From NCBI RefSeq assembly GCF_011299595.1, contig NZ_CP049867.1, positions 2,232,001 through 2,296,000 on the forward strand: 64,000 nt of DNA. The letters are read 5' to 3'. Below the pieces are notes generated by a model. It ran no database searches, was not told where the DNA came from, and saw nothing but the letters and a program-made list of their open reading frames with translations. This document shows positions 43,139 through 54,569 of this stretch, piece by piece (within the stretch, counting starts at the first letter, position 1; each line of letters begins with the position of its first letter). A program made the position numbers and the translations under genes. This stretch comes from Nocardioides sp. HDW12B. GTDB lineage: Bacteria > Actinomycetota > Actinomycetes > Propionibacteriales > Nocardioidaceae.

Positions 43139-44120
43139 CGCCGTCCCCTCCCTGCTCTCCGGGGTCACCGGGGTCGAGGTCGGCCAGGAAGCGCTCGAAC
43201 TCCGCGCCGAGCTCGTCGGCGGTCGGCAGGTCGCGCGCCTCCGCGATCGGCAGGCCGCTGCCGTCGGCGGAGACCGGGCTGATGGCGTCGTACTGCTGCT
43301 CGAGGCCGGCGACCACCGCCCGCACCTCCTCGGACTCCGAGACCTGCTCGCTGATCTCGGCGTCACGGCGGCCGGCGGCCTCGTTGAGCTCGGAGATGGA
43401 CCACTCCAGCCCGGCGACGCTCTCGACGCACTCGACGAGCTTCGCCGCGGCGGCCGGGAAGTCGACCTGCGCGACGTAGTGCGGCACGTGGGCGACGAAG
43501 CCGAGCGCGTCGAGGCCCCACTCCCCCATCCGCAGCTCGAGCAGCGCCTGCGCGCTGGAGGGGATCGCAATGACGCCCTGCCAGATGTTCTCGGCGACCA
43601 GCAGGTCGCTGCGGGTCGCGTGGTTGGTGACCATCACCGGCCGCGTGTGCGGCACCGCCATCGGCACCGAGCCCATCGACACCGTGAGCCGCACGCCGAA
43701 GTGCTCCACGACGCGGCGCACCGCGCGCGTGAAGGCCTCCCAGTGGGTGTCGGGCTCCGGCCCGTGCAGCAGGAGGTACGGCGTGCCGCGCTGGTCGGTC
43801 ATCGCACGCACGACGAGCCGGGGCGCGGTGTAGCCCTCGTAGTGGTCCTCGACGAACGTCATCGGGGGCCGCCGGGCGCGGTAGTCGTAGAAGCCGTCGA
43901 GCTCGAAGCTCGCGACCACGCGGCCGTCGCTGCTGGCCAGCAGGTGGTCGACGGCCAGCCCGGCGGCGTTGCCGGCGTCGAGGAAGCCGGACAGCGACAC
44001 CAGCAGCACGGGGCCGGGAGTGTTCTCGTCGTGGCGCGACAGCTCGGGCACGTCGTCAACGATGTGGACCAGGCTCGGGGGCTGGTACGGCGGGGGCGGG
44101 TCGTTGCGGGGCTCGCTCAC
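43122..44120 (-). CDS. PAC2 family protein (proteasome assembly chaperone 2-like)
   Basis: 332 aa, GTG start overlapping the dxs stop. PAC2-type core: [25 protein letters not shown] at the N-terminus, then [12 protein letters not shown] and [21 protein letters not shown]. Bacterial PAC2 proteins are common in Actinobacteria, which have proteasomes, but their role is unproven. C-terminal helical tail is acidic. It sits between dxs and tesB. Confidence 0.84.
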   Translation of the reverse strand: MSEPRNDPPPPYQPPSLVHIVDDVPELSRHDENTPGPVLLVSLSGFLDAGNAAGLAVDHLLASSDGRVVASFELDGFYDYRARRPPMTFVEDHYEGYTAPRLVVRAMTDQRGTPYLLLHGPEPDTHWEAFTRAVRRVVEHFGVRLTVSMGSVPMAVPHTRPVMVTNHATRSDLLVAENIWQGVIAIPSSAQALLELRMGEWGLDALGFVAHVPHYVAQVDFPAAAAKLVECVESVAGLEWSISELNEAAGRRDAEISEQVSESEEVRAVVAGLEQQYDAISPVSADGSGLPIAEARDLPTADELGAEFERFLADLDPGDPGEQGGDGDAGFR

Positions 44121-46024
44121 TCGACCTCCACCAGGGCTTCCCCCCGGTCGAGGGCGGTCAGGTCCTCCACGACGCCGCGGGCCAGGGCCTGGGCCGTGAG
44201 GCCGACGTCCTCGAGGATCTTGGCGCGCTTGGCGTGGGCCAGGAACTCCTGGGGCACGCCGTGCAGCCGGACCGGCGTGTCCACGCGGGCCTCGTTGAGG
44301 GTGGCCAGCAGCACCGAGCCGACGCCGCCGACGATGCCGTTGTCCTCGACGCTGACGACGAGCCGGTGCTCGGCGGCGAGCTCGACCAGGGCCGGGTCGA
44401 CGGGCTTGACCCAGCGCGGGTCGACCACGGTCACGCCGTACCCCTGCTCGCGCAGGCGCTCGGCCACGTCGACGCAGGTCGGCGCCATCGCGCCGACGGA
44501 GACGAGCAGGACGTCGGGCTCCCCCTGGCGCACCAGCACGTCGACGCCTCCGCGACGCTCGACGGCGTCGAGATCGGCGTTCGGCGGGCCCTTGGGGAAG
44601 CGGACCACGGTGGGGGCGTCGTCGACGAGCACCGCCTCGCGCAGGCTCTCGCGCAGGCGCGTGGCGTCGCGCGGCGCGGCCAGCCGGAGACCCGGCACGA
44701 CCTGCAGCAGCGAGAGGTCCCACATGCCGTTGTGCGAGGCGCCGTCGTCGCCGGTCACGCCGGCGCGGTCGAGCACGAACGTGACGCCGCAGCGGTGCAG
44801 GGCGACGTCCATGAGGACCTGGTCGAAGGCCCGGTTCAGGAAGGTGGCGTAGATCGCGACGACCGGGTGGAGCCCGCCCGCGGCCAGGCCGGCGGCGGAG
44901 GTGGCGGCGTGCTGCTCGGCGATGCCGACGTCGAAGGTGCGCTCGGGGAAGCGCTCGGCGAAGGCGGTCAGGCCGGTGGGGTGCAGCATCGCCGCGGTGA
45001 TGGCGACGACCTCGGGGTGGTCCTCCCCGATGGCGACGAGCTCGTCGGCGAACACGTCGGTCCAGACGAGGCCGCGCACGGCCTCCTTGCCGGTCTCGAC
45101 GTCGAAGGGACCGAGCGAGTGGAACTGGTCGGCCTCGTGGCGCACGGCGGCCTCGTAGCCGTGACCCTTCTCGGTGATCGCGTGCACGATCACCGGGCCG
45201 TCGAACTTCTTGGCCTGCGTCAGGGCGTGCTCGAGGGCCTGACGGTCGTGGCCGTCGACGGGGCCGACGTACTTCAGCCCGAGGTCCTCGAAGAGCCCCT
45301 GCGGCGCGAGGGCGTCCTTCATGCCCTTCTTCATCGCGTGCAGCGCGTCGTAGACCGCCGGACCGACCCCAGGGACACCGTTGAGGCGTCGCTTCACGGC
45401 GTCGAGCGTGGGCTCGTAGTGCGGGTTGGTGCGCAGCGCGGTGAGGTGGTTGGCGACCCCGCCGACGGTGGGCGTGTAGGAGCGGCCGTTGTCGTTGACG
45501 ACGATGACGAGGCGGCGCGACTGCGCGGTGCCGTCGGTCGAGGCGATGTTGTTGAGCGCCTCCCAGGCCATGCCACCGGTCAGCGCGCCGTCACCGATCA
45601 CGGCGACGGCGTGGTGGTCCTGGCCCTGGAGGTGCGCGGCCTTCGCCAGGCCGTCGGCCCAGGAGATCGCGGTCGAGGCGTGGGAGTTCTCGACGAGGTC
45701 GTGCGGCGACTCGGCCTGGCTGGGGTAGCCCGACAGTCCGCCCTCGAGCCGCAGCCGGTCGAAGTCGCGCGCGCGGCCGGTCAGCATCTTGTGGACGTAG
45801 GACTGGTGGCCGGTGTCGAAGACGATGCGGTCGCGCGGCGAGTCGAAGACCCGGTGCAGCGCCAGCGTCAGCTCGACGACGCCGAGGTTCGGGCCGAGGT
45901 GGCCGCCGCGGGCCGAGCACGCCGAGATGAGCAGCTGGCGGATCTCCGCGGTCAGCGCGGTCAGCTGCTCCTCGTCGAGGTCGCGCAGCACGCGCGGCTC
46001 GGTGATCGACGTCAAGAGGCTCAC
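44117..46024 (-). CDS. dxs: 1-deoxy-D-xylulose-5-phosphate synthase
   Basis: 635 aa, full length. TPP-binding motif [16 protein letters not shown] (about 148), [16 protein letters not shown] near the N-terminus, [12 protein letters not shown], and the transketolase C-domain [18 protein letters not shown]. Makes DXP from pyruvate and glyceraldehyde 3-phosphate, the first step of the MEP isoprenoid pathway. GTG start; the stop overlaps the PAC2 gene. Contains no start ambiguity worth noting. Confidence 0.97.
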   Translation of the reverse strand: MSLLTSITEPRVLRDLDEEQLTALTAEIRQLLISACSARGGHLGPNLGVVELTLALHRVFDSPRDRIVFDTGHQSYVHKMLTGRARDFDRLRLEGGLSGYPSQAESPHDLVENSHASTAISWADGLAKAAHLQGQDHHAVAVIGDGALTGGMAWEALNNIASTDGTAQSRRLVIVVNDNGRSYTPTVGGVANHLTALRTNPHYEPTLDAVKRRLNGVPGVGPAVYDALHAMKKGMKDALAPQGLFEDLGLKYVGPVDGHDRQALEHALTQAKKFDGPVIVHAITEKGHGYEAAVRHEADQFHSLGPFDVETGKEAVRGLVWTDVFADELVAIGEDHPEVVAITAAMLHPTGLTAFAERFPERTFDVGIAEQHAATSAAGLAAGGLHPVVAIYATFLNRAFDQVLMDVALHRCGVTFVLDRAGVTGDDGASHNGMWDLSLLQVVPGLRLAAPRDATRLRESLREAVLVDDAPTVVRFPKGPPNADLDAVERRGGVDVLVRQGEPDVLLVSVGAMAPTCVDVAERLREQGYGVTVVDPRWVKPVDPALVELAAEHRLVVSVEDNGIVGGVGSVLLATLNEARVDTPVRLHGVPQEFLAHAKRAKILEDVGLTAQALARGVVEDLTALDRGEALVEVE

Positions 46025-46047
46025 CGGCTCAGTCTAGGGGCCTGGCC

Positions 46048-47043
46048 TCAGGCTCCTGCGCCGCGTGGTGTGCCGTGCGACACCTCGCGGTCCGCGAGGT
46101 CGTGGTAGGCCACCGCGGCCTCGACGAGGCTGGCCACCCAGACTCGCCCGTGGTGCTCGCGGACGCCGGTCACCATGTGGAAGTCGGTCGCGTCCAGGTC
46201 GAGGTCGTGGACCAGCCGCGGGGCCGCACCGGTCACGTCATACGCCTGGACGCGGACGGTGCGGGCCGGGTCCGGCTGCAGGGGCTCCGGCATGCGGGCG
46301 GCGACGCGGCGTACGACGGCGGGGAGCCGCAGCAGGAGCTCCAGCAGCGGCACCTTCGGCGACCCGATCGTGACCCAGATGAGGCCGTCGCTGCCGCGGG
46401 AGATGTTGTCGGGGTAGCCGGGCAGGTCGGGCAGCAGCACGTCCTGCTCCCCCGCGCGCGGCCCGGTCAGCCACAGGCGTACGACGTCGCGGCCGGTGGA
46501 CTGCGCGACGCACACGAAGGACTCGTCGGGGGCGAGCGCGACGCCGTTGGCGAAGCGGAGGCCGCGGACCACGACCGTGGTGGTGCCGTCGGGGTCGCGG
46601 CGCACGAGGCGGCCGGAGCCGGGGTCGGTCACGAGGTCGCGGCGCCACTCCTCGAGGCGGAAGTCCTGGGTGGAGTCGGAGACGAAGATCGTGCCGTCCG
46701 TTGCGACGGCGGCGTTGTTGCAGACGTTGAAGGCCACGCCCTCGGCCTCGCGCGCCAGCTCCTCCCACGACCCGTCGCGCGGGTCGAGCGCGAAGATCCC
46801 GCGCCGCGGGTGGGCGTCGCAGACCAGGACCCGGCCGTCGGGCAGCAGCTCCAGGCCGAGCGGGCGGCCGTCGAGGCGTCCCACCTCGCGGGCCTCGTGG
46901 GTGCCGGGCGCGAGGGCCCAGACGATCCCGTCCTCGGTGCCGGTGTAGAGGGTCCCGTCCTCGGCGACCACGACGTCCTCGGCCCCCATCGAGGGCACGG
47001 GCACGACGGTCGGGGCGGGCAGGTCGGTCGGCTTCGGGCTCAC
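46048..47043 (-). CDS. SMP-30/gluconolactonase-like (strictosidine-synthase-like) protein
   Basis: 331 aa, GTG start. Beta-propeller with GTEDGIVWALAPG, GLELLPDGRVLVCDAHPRRGI, TIFVSDSTQDF, FANGVALAPDESFVCVAQSTGRDVVRLWL and LPGYPDNISRGSDGLIWVTIGSP, the last two being metal- and substrate-pocket loops of the SSL/SMP-30 family. Probably a lactonase or hydrolase of unknown substrate. Lies 23 bases before dxs and 24 after the LexA-box gene, so all may be one operon. Confidence 0.82.
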   Translation of the reverse strand: MSPKPTDLPAPTVVPVPSMGAEDVVVAEDGTLYTGTEDGIVWALAPGTHEAREVGRLDGRPLGLELLPDGRVLVCDAHPRRGIFALDPRDGSWEELAREAEGVAFNVCNNAAVATDGTIFVSDSTQDFRLEEWRRDLVTDPGSGRLVRRDPDGTTTVVVRGLRFANGVALAPDESFVCVAQSTGRDVVRLWLTGPRAGEQDVLLPDLPGYPDNISRGSDGLIWVTIGSPKVPLLELLLRLPAVVRRVAARMPEPLQPDPARTVRVQAYDVTGAAPRLVHDLDLDATDFHMVTGVREHHGRVWVASLVEAAVAYHDLADREVSHGTPRGAGA

Positions 47044-47067
47044 CCGGTCGAACCTAGCCGCGACGGC

Positions 47068-47508
47068 TCACAGCCGCTCGACGAACCGGCGACCGCGCAG
47101 GGCCTCCTCGACCAGGCCGATGCCGCGCCGCTCGGCCATCAACCGGGACTCCTCGGCCTGCCAGGTCAGCACCGCCTCGTCGACCACGTCACCGTCGGCC
47201 ACGTCACGGAAGGAGGCCCGCGCCTCGCTCAGGCCACGGCGTACGGCGGCCTGGCCGGCCTCCACGTGCAGGGCCGCGAACCGGACCAGCACCACCGGGT
47301 GGCGGCGCAGCACGCCGTAGGAGCGGTACTCCGGCGGGCAGAGGTCGAGCAGCCAGGAGGTCGCGGTGTCCTCCCAGCGCGGTGCGTCGGGCGGTCGGAC
47401 CCGGGCGGGCCAGCCGGCGGGCGCGACGGGGCGCTGCCCTGGAGCCGGACGGACCGGCGGGCGACCGGACGGGCGAGGGGTGGGAGGCGGTCCGAACACG
47501 GACGCCAT
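47068..47508 (-). CDS. Uncharacterised protein behind a LexA box
   Basis: 146 aa. A Pro/Arg-rich N-terminus (about residues 1-45) is followed by a helical domain: TSWLLDLCPPEYRSYGVLRRHPVVLVRFAALHVEAGQAAVRRGL, then MAERRGIGLVEEALRGRRFVERL at the end. No known enzyme or DNA-binding motif. ATG 47508 lies six bases after a perfect LexA palindrome on the minus strand. I do not recognise the family; damage-inducible expression is predicted from the operator. It may be the first gene of a minus-strand operon reaching dxs and tesB. Confidence 0.82.
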   Translation of the reverse strand: MASVFGPPPTPRPSGRPPVRPAPGQRPVAPAGWPARVRPPDAPRWEDTATSWLLDLCPPEYRSYGVLRRHPVVLVRFAALHVEAGQAAVRRGLSEARASFRDVADGDVVDEAVLTWQAEESRLMAERRGIGLVEEALRGRRFVERL

Positions 47509-47513
47509 CCTAC

Positions 47514-47529
47514 TCGAACACCTGTTCGA
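47514..47529 (-). promoter_or_regulatory. LexA (SOS) box
   Basis: TCGAACACCTGTTCGA, a perfect palindrome of the actinobacterial LexA consensus TCGAAC-N4-GTTCGA. It ends six bases before the ATG of the gene at 47508. The gene on the other side is a stop codon (47545), so this operator can only serve the 146-aa protein and genes after it. Confidence 0.8.
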
Positions 47530-47544
47530 TGCACCCCGTCTGGG

Positions 47545-47949
47545 TCAGCCCGGCAGGAAGCTGAGCCGCACCTCGCGGGTCCGGTTGTCGACGTTGAGGT
47601 CGACCAGGCAGATGCTCTGCCAGGTGCCGAGCTCGAGACGCCCGTCCAGCACCGGGACGGTGGCATGCGGCGGCACGATCGCCGGCATCACGTGGGAGCG
47701 CCCGTGGCCGGTCGAGCCGTGCCGGTGGCGCCAGCGGTCGTCGGCGGGCAGCAGGTCGCCGAGCGCGCTGAGCAGGTCGGTGTCGGAGCCGGCCCCGGTC
47801 TCGATGATCGCGATGCCGGCGGTCGCGTGCGGCACGAAGACCTGCAGCAGCCCGTCGCCCTGGCCGCGCACGAAGTCGGCGACGTCACGGGTCAGGTCGA
47901 GGACGACCTCGTCCTCCCCGGTGTCGTACCTCCTGGTCTCGCTCCTCAT
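47545..47949 (-). CDS. YjbQ/UPF0047 secondary thiamine-phosphate synthase family protein
   Basis: 134 aa, whole-length YjbQ family. Conserved residues GLLQVFVPHATAGIAIIE near the centre, LPADDRWRHRHG, GHGRSHVMPAIVPPHATVPVLDGRLELGTWQ and LVDLNVDNRTREVRL. Known homologues bind metals and can replace thiamine-phosphate synthase weakly. Ends 37 bases before the LexA-box gene. Coupled to the GNAT gene by ATGA. Confidence 0.92.
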   Translation of the reverse strand: MRSETRRYDTGEDEVVLDLTRDVADFVRGQGDGLLQVFVPHATAGIAIIETGAGSDTDLLSALGDLLPADDRWRHRHGSTGHGRSHVMPAIVPPHATVPVLDGRLELGTWQSICLVDLNVDNRTREVRLSFLPG

Positions 47950-48578
47950 GCGGTGCCTCCGTCGTGTCCGTCGCCGGCCTCCCGGTCGGCCAGCGCTGCC
48001 TCCACCATCGCCAGCGTCTCGCCCCGCAAACCGACCGCGTCGAAGCGCCAGAACACGTCGGGGTAGACGATGCGGCCCGTCAGCGTGGCGTCGTACGCCG
48101 TCAGCAGCCGGACCTGGCAGGCCGGCCGCGGGATCCGGTCCGACGGCCGTTCGAGGCCGACCGAGTCGGCGGCGACGTACCCGTGGCGGGCGTAGAGGTC
48201 GGGAGCGCCCTCCAGCACGACCAGCGGCGCTCCGGTGCGGTCGGCGTACGCCGCAGCCGCCTCGAGCAGCGCCGCCCCGATGCCCTGACCCTGACGCTCG
48301 GGCAGCACCGACAGCGGGCTGAGCACCGGTACGGCGACCAGACGCTCGGGCGCGTCGACCCAGCCGCGGGTGAGCCCGACGTGACCGACGACGGTGCCGT
48401 CGGCGACCGCGACGAGCGAGACGGCGCCGAGGGTCTCCGCCTCGGCGTGCATCGTCGCCACGAGGGCGGCGATCGCTTCGCCCTCCGCGGGGTCCTCGGC
48501 TCCGAAGGCCCGGCGGACGACGTCGAGGACGGCGGCCTGCTCCCCCGGCGCCTCGGGGCGGGTCTCGAGCTCGGTCAC
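47946..48578 (-). CDS. GNAT family N-acetyltransferase
   Basis: 210 aa, GTG start. Acetyl-CoA binding pattern in PLSVLPERQGQGIGAALLEAAAAYA (motif A, R/Q-x-x-G-x-G/A), preceded by VSLVAVADGTVVGHVGLTRG and followed by APDLYARHGYVAADSVGL. Substrate unknown. The start overlaps the TauE stop. Confidence 0.88.
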   Translation of the reverse strand: MTELETRPEAPGEQAAVLDVVRRAFGAEDPAEGEAIAALVATMHAEAETLGAVSLVAVADGTVVGHVGLTRGWVDAPERLVAVPVLSPLSVLPERQGQGIGAALLEAAAAYADRTGAPLVVLEGAPDLYARHGYVAADSVGLERPSDRIPRPACQVRLLTAYDATLTGRIVYPDVFWRFDAVGLRGETLAMVEAALADREAGDGHDGGTA

Positions 48579-49303
48579 CCGGTGATGCTACGCACCAGCA
48601 GGACCAGCGCGGAGCCGCCGCAGACGGCGAGCACGGCCGGGCGGACGCGCTCGGCGGCCATCCGCGGCCGCAGGGTCTGACCCGCCCAGGCCCCGACCAG
48701 CAGGACCGGCACCATCGCGAGCGCCAGCAGCGCGTCGTGGGCGTTGACCTCACCCACCACCGCGAGCCCGACGAGGGAGAGCGTCGCGCCGCCGAGGAAG
48801 TAGACCGCCATCGTGGTGCGGATCTCGCGCGGCGGACGGTGCTGGTAGAGGATCGCCAGGGGCGGGCCGCCGATGGAGGTGGCCGTGCCGGTGACCCCGG
48901 AGACGAGACCGGCGGTCACGAGGGTCGGTCGGTTCACGGGGATGCGCACGGTGCGCCAGGTCAGGACCACGGCGACCAGCACCATGACGCCGACGGCCAC
49001 CCCGATGAGCCGGTCCGGGGCGGCGACGACGACCGCCACGCCGCCGACGGTCCCGACCAGGCGTGGCGGGAAGGCCCAGCCCAGCCCACGCCAGTCGATG
49101 TCCTCGCGCTCGCCGGCCAGCGTCACCAGCGGCATCGCGACGGCGAGCCACAGCAGGAGCTCGGGCATGACGGCGGGCTCGACGAGGGTGACGACCGGGG
49201 CCGCCACCAGGCCGAGCCCGAGGCCGACGATGCTCTGGACGACCGCGCCGACGAGCACGGCCGTCACGACCACCCCGAGGTCGAGCGGCGTCAGCCCGAG
49301 CAT
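48575..49303 (-). CDS. TauE/SafE (sulfite exporter family) membrane protein
   Basis: 242 aa, about eight transmembrane helices. TSUP-family features: GAVVQSIVGLGLGLVAAPVV at the N-terminus and LVSGVTGTATSIGGPPLAILYQH in the middle. Members export organosulfur anions; here the substrate is unknown. Heads the operon with GNAT and YjbQ. Confidence 0.86.
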   Translation of the reverse strand: MLGLTPLDLGVVVTAVLVGAVVQSIVGLGLGLVAAPVVTLVEPAVMPELLLWLAVAMPLVTLAGEREDIDWRGLGWAFPPRLVGTVGGVAVVVAAPDRLIGVAVGVMVLVAVVLTWRTVRIPVNRPTLVTAGLVSGVTGTATSIGGPPLAILYQHRPPREIRTTMAVYFLGGATLSLVGLAVVGEVNAHDALLALAMVPVLLVGAWAGQTLRPRMAAERVRPAVLAVCGGSALVLLVRSITG

Positions 49304-49364
49304 CCCGCCCCTTTCGGCGTACGACGTGTGGCGCGGGTCGGCGCGGACCCTTCCGACCCAGGCG

Positions 49365-49424
49365 TGTGGACGCCTCGCAAGGGTTGTGACCCTTGCGAGG
49401 CGTCCATAACCCCGCGTTACATGC
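49365..49424. repeat. 60-base palindromic element, copy B (terminator-like)
   Basis: Starts TGTGGACGCCTCGCAAGGG, ends GCGTTACATGC; 57/60 identical to 28213-28272. The core is a perfect 16-base inverted repeat GGACGCCTCGCAAGGG / CCCTTGCGAGGCGTCC with a six-base loop TTGTGA. It lies 24 bases after the acn stop on the minus strand and before the tauE start. Confidence 0.8.
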
Positions 49425-49447
49425 GGGTGGGGCTCACGTCGCTGTCA

Positions 49448-52312
<2,865 letters not shown>

Positions 52313-52399
52313 CAACCGTCTCCTCGTCGTCTGGTGCTGCTCGGTGGTCCATCTTGCCGCTCGTGGCCGGTCGCGGCGACCGGTCCGGGCTTTCGTATT

Positions 52400-52417
52400 T
52401 ATCTTGACGTCAAGATA
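52400..52417 (-). promoter_or_regulatory. 18-base perfect palindrome in the acn promoter
   Basis: TATCTTGACGTCAAGATA is exactly self-complementary, 88 bases upstream of the acn ATG. A weaker copy of the half-site, TGACGTCGAGA, follows at 52420-52430. The shape (TATCTTGA...) resembles operators of the MarR family TamR, which regulates aconitase in Streptomyces (from memory). The regulator gene is not in this window. Confidence 0.65.
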
Positions 52418-52459
52418 CCTGACGTCGAGACGTTTTTCCAGCGTCTCCGGCCGCGTCGC

Positions 52460-53290
52460 TCACCCCTGGGCGAGCTCGGCGACGGGCTGCCACTCCTCCC
52501 ACGTCGCCAGTCGCCGCTCGTAGTCGGCCTTCGCGATCGACAGCGGCGAGGCGCCGAAGAACACGCGCAGCGGCGGCTCGTCGGCGTCGACGACCGCGAG
52601 GATCGCCTGCGCCGAGGCGGTCGGGTCGCCCGGACCGCTGGTGGCGCGGGCCTTGCGGTCGACCTCGACCTGGTCGCGGACCCCGTCGTACGCCGGCACC
52701 GGCTCGCTGCGGCGCGCCGACAGTCCGGCCCAGTCGGTGGCGAACCCGCCCGGCTCGACGAGCGTCACGTGGATGCCCAGCGGGCCCACCTCGGCCGCCA
52801 GGGACTGGCTCAGCCCCTCGAGCGCCCACTTCGAGGCGTGGTAGGCGCCGATGCCGGCGAAGGCGGAGATGCCACCGATCGACGAGACCTGGACGAGGTG
52901 GCCGGAGCCCTGCTCGCGCAGGAGCGGCAGCGCCGCCTGGGTGACCCACAGCGCGCCGAAGAAGTTGGTCTCCATCTGGTCGCGGACCTCGCCCTCGGTC
53001 AGCTCCTCGACGAAGCCGAAGTGGCCGTAGCCGGCGTTGTTGACCACGACGTCGAGGCGGCCCAGCCGCTCGTGGGCGGCCACCACGGCGGCGTGGCAGG
53101 CGACCCGGTCGGTCACGTCGAGCTCCACCGCCAGCACCGCCTCGCCGAAGCGCTCGACGAGGTCGTCGAGCGCCGTGACGTCGCGGGCGGTCGCGGCCAC
53201 CCGGTCCCCGCGCTCGAGGGCGGCGGCGGCCCACTCGCGGCCGAACCCCCGGGAGCAGCCGGTGATGAACCAGGTCTTCGCGTCGCTCAT
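52460..53290 (-). CDS. SDR family oxidoreductase
   Basis: 276 aa. TGCSRGFGREWA (about 10-21) is a classical SDR cofactor loop with Ser/Arg, NNAGYGH, SSIGG, and YHASKWA for catalytic Tyr-Lys. Distinct from FabG4. Start ATG 53290 is preferred because upstream residues are not SDR-like. Substrate unknown. It ends 147 bases before acn and is on the same strand. Confidence 0.87.
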   Translation of the reverse strand: MSDAKTWFITGCSRGFGREWAAAALERGDRVAATARDVTALDDLVERFGEAVLAVELDVTDRVACHAAVVAAHERLGRLDVVVNNAGYGHFGFVEELTEGEVRDQMETNFFGALWVTQAALPLLREQGSGHLVQVSSIGGISAFAGIGAYHASKWALEGLSQSLAAEVGPLGIHVTLVEPGGFATDWAGLSARRSEPVPAYDGVRDQVEVDRKARATSGPGDPTASAQAILAVVDADEPPLRVFFGASPLSIAKADYERRLATWEEWQPVAELAQG

Positions 53291-53330
53291 GCTGCGAGGC
53301 TGTCCGCCGCCGGGGCGGACCAAACCAGGC

Positions 53331-54569
53331 TCAGGCGCCGGGGACGAGCAGGCCGACGGTCTCCACGTGGTGCGTCATCGGGAACAGGTCGAAGGCCCGC
53401 ACCTGCTCGAGCTCGTAGCCGCTCTCGGCGAACAGCGACACGTCGCGGGCGAACGCCGCCGGGTCGCAGCCCACGAGCACCACGGCGCGCGGCGTGCGGC
53501 CCACGACCTGCTCGACGACCGCCCGCTTGGCGCCCTCGCGCGGCGGGTCGAGCACGACCACGTCGCACCGCCCGGACACCTCGGGGCCGGCCAGCACCTG
53601 CGCCACGGACCCGGCGTGCAGGTGCGCCCACGGGTACGCCGCCACGTTCTCGCGACCGTGCGCCACCGCCCGGGCGTCGCCCTCGACACCGTCGACACGG
53701 CCCTGCGGTCCCGCCGCGTCGGCCAGGAACACCGTGAACAGCCCCACCCCGGCGTACAGGTCGAGCACGCGCTCGCCCGGCCGCACCGCGGCGTACGACG
53801 TCACGGCCGTCAGCAGCGCCTCCGGGGCGTCGCGGTGGACCTGCCAGAACCCGTCGGTGGCGACGTCGAAGGAGTGACCGCGGACCATCTCGGTCACCTC
53901 GGCGCGCTCGGGCTGCTCCCCCTCGACCACGACGACGGCCTCGGGTGCCTCGACGGGACAGTCGGGGACCGGTACGACCCGGTCCGAGCGGCTGGCGCGC
54001 AGACCGAGGCGCCCGTCGGGGAGACGGTGGTAGCGCATCCGGGTGCGCCAGTGCAGACCCGCTCCCTCGCCCGCGACGTCGGAGGGCAGGTCGGAAGGCA
54101 GGGCCTCGACGACCACCTCCCGCTCGAGGTGGGCGATGCGGCGCAGCTGCTCGGCGACGACCTCGCCCTTGAGCCGCCGCTGGGCGGCCAGGTCGACGTG
54201 CTGGAGGTCGCAGCCGCCGCAGCGGTCCGGCCCGGGCCCGGCCAGCGGGCACGGCGGGGTCACCCGGTCGGGTGAGGCGGTGAGGACCTCGACGGCGTCG
54301 CCGCGCAGGAAGCGGGAGCCGACCTCGCCCTCGGTCAGCGCCACCACCACGCGCTCGCCGGGCAGGCTGTGGCGCACGAAGACGACCGTGCCGGCGAGCT
54401 CGCCCGCGTCGTCGCCGAGCCGGGCCACGCCGAAGCCGCCGTGGCCGAAGCGGTCGACCTCGACGGTGAAGCGCTCACCGACCAGGGAGCGCCCCCGGGG
54501 AGCCTTGGGTCGCGTGTGGCGGCCGCGCGCGCGGCCGGCCCGCCCGCCCCGGCCCTGGTCGCGGCTCAA
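53331..54569 (-). CDS. Class I SAM-dependent RNA methyltransferase, TrmA/RumA family
   Basis: 412 aa from a TTG start at 54569, seven bases after an ideal AGGAGG and overlapping the APC stop (TTGA). TRAM-like domain GERFTVEVDRFGHGGFG, a 4Fe-4S Cys cluster (PPCPLAGPGPDRCGGC plus PDCP), SAM motif VLDLYAGVGLFTVFL, and the catalytic Cys in VLVGCDPAAFARD. Methylates uracil-C5 in tRNA or rRNA. Longer upstream frames run through the permease gene. Matches the M. tuberculosis Rv2689c-Rv2690c order. Confidence 0.88.
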   Translation of the reverse strand: MSRDQGRGGRAGRARGRHTRPKAPRGRSLVGERFTVEVDRFGHGGFGVARLGDDAGELAGTVVFVRHSLPGERVVVALTEGEVGSRFLRGDAVEVLTASPDRVTPPCPLAGPGPDRCGGCDLQHVDLAAQRRLKGEVVAEQLRRIAHLEREVVVEALPSDLPSDVAGEGAGLHWRTRMRYHRLPDGRLGLRASRSDRVVPVPDCPVEAPEAVVVVEGEQPERAEVTEMVRGHSFDVATDGFWQVHRDAPEALLTAVTSYAAVRPGERVLDLYAGVGLFTVFLADAAGPQGRVDGVEGDARAVAHGRENVAAYPWAHLHAGSVAQVLAGPEVSGRCDVVVLDPPREGAKRAVVEQVVGRTPRAVVLVGCDPAAFARDVSLFAESGYELEQVRAFDLFPMTHHVETVGLLVPGA

